Shown here piece after piece: positions 6,646-8,235 of a stretch of 8,235 nucleotides of DNA. Below the pieces are notes generated by a model that was given only the letters and a program-made list of their open reading frames with translations, was not told the DNA's origin and did not search any database. Within the stretch, counting starts at the first letter, position 1, and every line of letters begins with the position of its first letter. A program made the translations under genes and the position numbers. The stretch is from Bacteroidota bacterium (GTDB taxonomy: Bacteria; Bacteroidota; Bacteroidia; Chitinophagales; Chitinophagaceae), in NCBI GenBank assembly GCA_026391115.1, contig JAPLER010000021.1, forward strand, positions 1 through 8,235. The letters run 5' to 3'.

Positions 6646-7023
6646 ATGAACTTTCCATCAAACTTATTGTACACTAAAGACCACGAATGGGTTTTAGTAG
6701 AAGGTAATACTGCAACTGTTGGTATTACAGATTTTGCTCAAGGCGAATTAGGCGATATTGTATTTTGCGATATTAATGCCGTTGGCAAAAGCTTTGCTGC
6801 TAGCGAAGTATTTGGCAGTGTTGAAGCTGTGAAAACAGTAAGCGATTTATTTTTGCCTATTGCAGGAACCATTACTGAAGTTAACGCAACTTTAGAAGGT
6901 AAACCAGAACTAGTAAACAACGACCCATACAATGGTGGTTGGATGATTAAAATGACTGTTGCTAACGAAAGCGAATTAGGTTCACTATTAAGCTCAGAAG
7001 CTTATGCAGCATTGGTTGGATAG
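6646..7023 (+). CDS. gcvH: Glycine cleavage system H protein
   Basis: The 125-residue ORF has the family's length and full fold. It starts MNFPSNLLYTKDHEWV, typical of H proteins (YTKDHEW at 9-15). The lipoylation hairpin is GSVEAVKTVSDLF at 57-69, with Lys63 as the lipoyl attachment site. The conserved end NNDPYNGGWMIKM is at 91-103. H protein carries the aminomethyl group on its lipoyl arm between the P, T and L proteins of glycine cleavage in the cytoplasm. No other gcv gene is in the window, so it is a stand-alone gene here. It has its own putative promoter and a strong terminator directly downstream. Confidence 0.97.
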   Translation: MNFPSNLLYTKDHEWVLVEGNTATVGITDFAQGELGDIVFCDINAVGKSFAASEVFGSVEAVKTVSDLFLPIAGTITEVNATLEGKPELVNNDPYNGGWMIKMTVANESELGSLLSSEAYAALVG

Positions 7024-7061
7024 AATATTTAAGAATATATAAATTACAAATTTCCTCTTTT

Positions 7062-7101
7062 AACTTTCGTAAAGTTGTTACAATTTTGCGAAAGTTTTTT
7101 T
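7062..7101 (+). terminator. Intrinsic terminator downstream of gcvH, immediately before the ABC exporter gene
   Basis: AACTTTCG (7062-7069) pairs with CGAAAGTT (7089-7096), and the stem continues inward through AAAGTTG (7071-7077) with CAATTTT (7081-7087). This gives 16 consecutive pairs, including two G-T wobbles, closed by a 3-base loop TTA (7078-7080). The right arm runs into an uninterrupted T run (7095-7101). It lacks a T run in the opposite direction, so it acts for rightward transcripts only. The T run ends 9 bases before the next ATG. Confidence 0.75.
7081..7088 (+). promoter_or_regulatory. Candidate -7 box for the ABC exporter gene, inside the terminator stem
   Basis: CAATTTTG differs from TAnnTTTG at one position and is followed by CG. 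It lies 22 bases before the ATG at 7111. If used, transcription would begin within or just after the terminator T run. No clear -33 TTTG is seen. Confidence 0.2.
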
Positions 7102-7110
7102 GTTTAATAA

Positions 7111-8235
7111 ATGAGCAACGAAACGGCTAAGAAATTTTTCAACTTCAGCACCTTAAAACAGGTTTTTGCCTTTGTAAAACCCTATAAAAAATACTTTTAT
7201 GGTAGTGTGGTGCTGGCTTTGTTAATGGCTGTGCTGGCACCTGTTCGTCCATACTTAATACAACTTACTGTAGATACAAGCACTGGTAAAAACAATCATT
7301 TTCCTGCGTGGCTTAATGTATTTTCTTTTTCAAAAAATGAGAACCCCATTCTTGCATTAATACTTAATGTAACCATACTGCAAGTGGTGTTTATTTTTTT
7401 AGAGACTGCCATTCGCTTTGCATTTACATTTATTACTGCTTGGCTGGGGCAAAATGTGGTAAAAGATTTAAGAGAAAAAGTATTTGCCACTATTTTACAA
7501 CGCCCATTATCTCATTTTGACACTACACCTATTGGCACATTAACTACACGCACTGTAAATGATATTGAAAGTATCAATGATATTTTTAGCGATGGCTTAA
7601 TACCCATTATTGCCGATTTATTGACCATCGTTTTTACACTAGCTACTATGTTGTGGATAGACTGGAAGTTGACATTGGTGGCATTAATTCCTTTGCCCAT
7701 AATAATTATTGCTACCAATAAATTTAAAAAAAGTGTAAACAAAAGTTTTATTAATGTACGTAATGCAGTAAGTGCTTTAAACAGCTTTGTGCAAGAGCAT
7801 ATTACAGGAATGTATATTACACAAGCTTTTACTGCTGAGGAAAGAGAGTTTAACAAGTTTAAAACAATAAATGCACAACATAGAGATGCCAACATTAAAG
7901 CCATTTTTGCTTACAGTGTTTTCTTTCCTATTGTAGAGTTGGTGCTGGCAATAAGCACAGCATTAATTGTGTGGCAGGTATCGCATTGGGCATTGCAAAA
8001 TCAATCTGCTCAAATTAATTTTAGTGGAAAGATTGTAGCATTTGTAATGTATATGAACCAAATTTTTAGACCACTTAGAATACTGGCAGATAAGTTTAAT
8101 GTATTGCAAATGGGAATGATTGCTGCCGAAAGGGTGTTGCCATATACAAAACCCCTAGCCCCTGAAGGAGAGCAACACACAACCAATTCAATGCAATATT
8201 CCCCTTTAGGGGTTAGGGGTGAAATTGTTTTCAAC
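7111..8235 (+). CDS. ABC exporter half-transporter (ABCB/MsbA type), 3'-truncated by the window edge
   Basis: The 375 visible codons run from ATG 7111 to the right edge with no stop. They contain the whole type I exporter membrane domain and the first residues of the ATPase domain (GEIVFN, 370-375). Membrane segments are at about 28-52, 80-110, 160-182, 186-203, 265-290 and 303-322. Family signatures are WLGQNVVKDLREKVF (111-125), HFDTTPIGTLTTRTVNDIESI (135-155, first coupling helix region), SFVQEHITGMYITQAF (225-240), and the AAERV segment (338-342) that normally precedes the linker. Half-transporters of this type dimerise in the inner membrane and export lipids, peptides or drugs. The substrate cannot be told here. 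Unusually, the linker at about 348-370 is encoded by an inserted palindromic element. Walker motifs lie beyond the window. Confidence 0.92.
   Translation, partial: MSNETAKKFFNFSTLKQVFAFVKPYKKYFYGSVVLALLMAVLAPVRPYLIQLTVDTSTGKNNHFPAWLNVFSFSKNENPILALILNVTILQVVFIFLETAIRFAFTFITAWLGQNVVKDLREKVFATILQRPLSHFDTTPIGTLTTRTVNDIESINDIFSDGLIPIIADLLTIVFTLATMLWIDWKLTLVALIPLPIIIIATNKFKKSVNKSFINVRNAVSALNSFVQEHITGMYITQAFTAEEREFNKFKTINAQHRDANIKAIFAYSVFFPIVELVLAISTALIVWQVSHWALQNQSAQINFSGKIVAFVMYMNQIFRPLRILADKFNVLQMGMIAAERVLPYTKPLAPEGEQHTTNSMQYSPLGVRGEIVFN
8151..8220. repeat. In-frame palindromic element (20-bp inverted arms, 30-base centre) inside the ABC exporter gene
   Basis: The left arm at 8151-8170 (ACCCCTAGCCCCTGAAGGAG) pairs with the right arm at 8201-8220 (CCCCTTTAGGGGTTAGGGGT). 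There are 17 Watson-Crick pairs, 2 G-T wobbles and 1 mismatch over 20 positions, with a 30-base centre. The right arm contains a smaller near-palindrome, CCCCTTTAGGGG (8201-8212). The arms are far richer in G and C than the flanking gene. The insertion keeps the reading frame and is translated as PLAPEGEQ...SPLGVRG (residues 348-370), between the end of the membrane domain and the start of the ATPase domain. Confidence 0.7.

Noticed and set aside
8010..8234. Minus-strand frame containing SPLTPKGE-like residues
   Set aside because: It is a shadow of the ABC exporter. The protein-like phrases come from the palindromic element read from the other strand.
1..8235. CRISPR array, tRNA/rRNA genes, insertion sequence or prophage
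   Set aside because: No regularly spaced direct repeats, no cloverleaf-like intergenic sequence, and no transposase, integrase or phage protein were seen. The intergenic gaps are too short for most of these.

Overview
The window looks like chromosomal DNA of a Bacteroidota bacterium, most likely Chitinophagaceae-like. The evidence is low GC, near absence of Shine-Dalgarno sequences, short LxSC-type lipoproteins, TAnnTTTG-like promoter boxes, and homologue-like proteins typical of that group. No finer placement is possible by eye. There is no RNA gene, CRISPR array, transposase or phage gene. Most of the window is ordinary housekeeping and envelope sequence, and I see no convincing new multi-gene system.

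Layout. (1) 2-622, plus strand: the 3' part of an SGNH/GDSL-like hydrolase, cut by the window edge. (2) 3025-766, minus strand: radC, then a 59-residue lipoprotein, then an unrecognised AT-rich gene of about 402 codons. These may be co-transcribed leftward. The last gene ends inside a degenerate palindromic repeat and converges on the hydrolase. (3) 3043-6538, plus strand: a tightly spaced four-gene run made of an LptF/LptG-type permease (TTG start), a 327-residue lipoprotein, a 115-residue conserved-looking cytoplasmic protein, and an exported cyclophilin-type peptidyl-prolyl isomerase. Gaps are only 13, 21 and 9 bases, so one operon is likely. (4) 6646-7023: gcvH, the lipoyl carrier of glycine cleavage, with its own putative promoter and a strong intrinsic terminator. 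(5) 7111 to the right edge: the membrane half of an ABCB/MsbA-type exporter, cut off at the start of its ATPase domain.

How the genes fit together. The four-gene operon has an envelope theme: LPS export, an outer-membrane lipoprotein and a periplasmic folding enzyme. The ABC exporter may also act in the envelope, but its substrate cannot be read from this fragment. radC and gcvH are unrelated housekeeping genes.

The most interesting signal is a family of GC-richer palindromic elements built around CCTTTAGG in an AT-rich genome. One copy (8151-8220) sits in frame inside the ABC exporter gene and supplies about 23 residues of the linker between the membrane and ATPase domains. A more decayed copy (about 731-817) forms the C-terminus, and possibly the premature stop, of the 402-codon gene. 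This resembles the in-frame palindromic elements known from Rickettsia.
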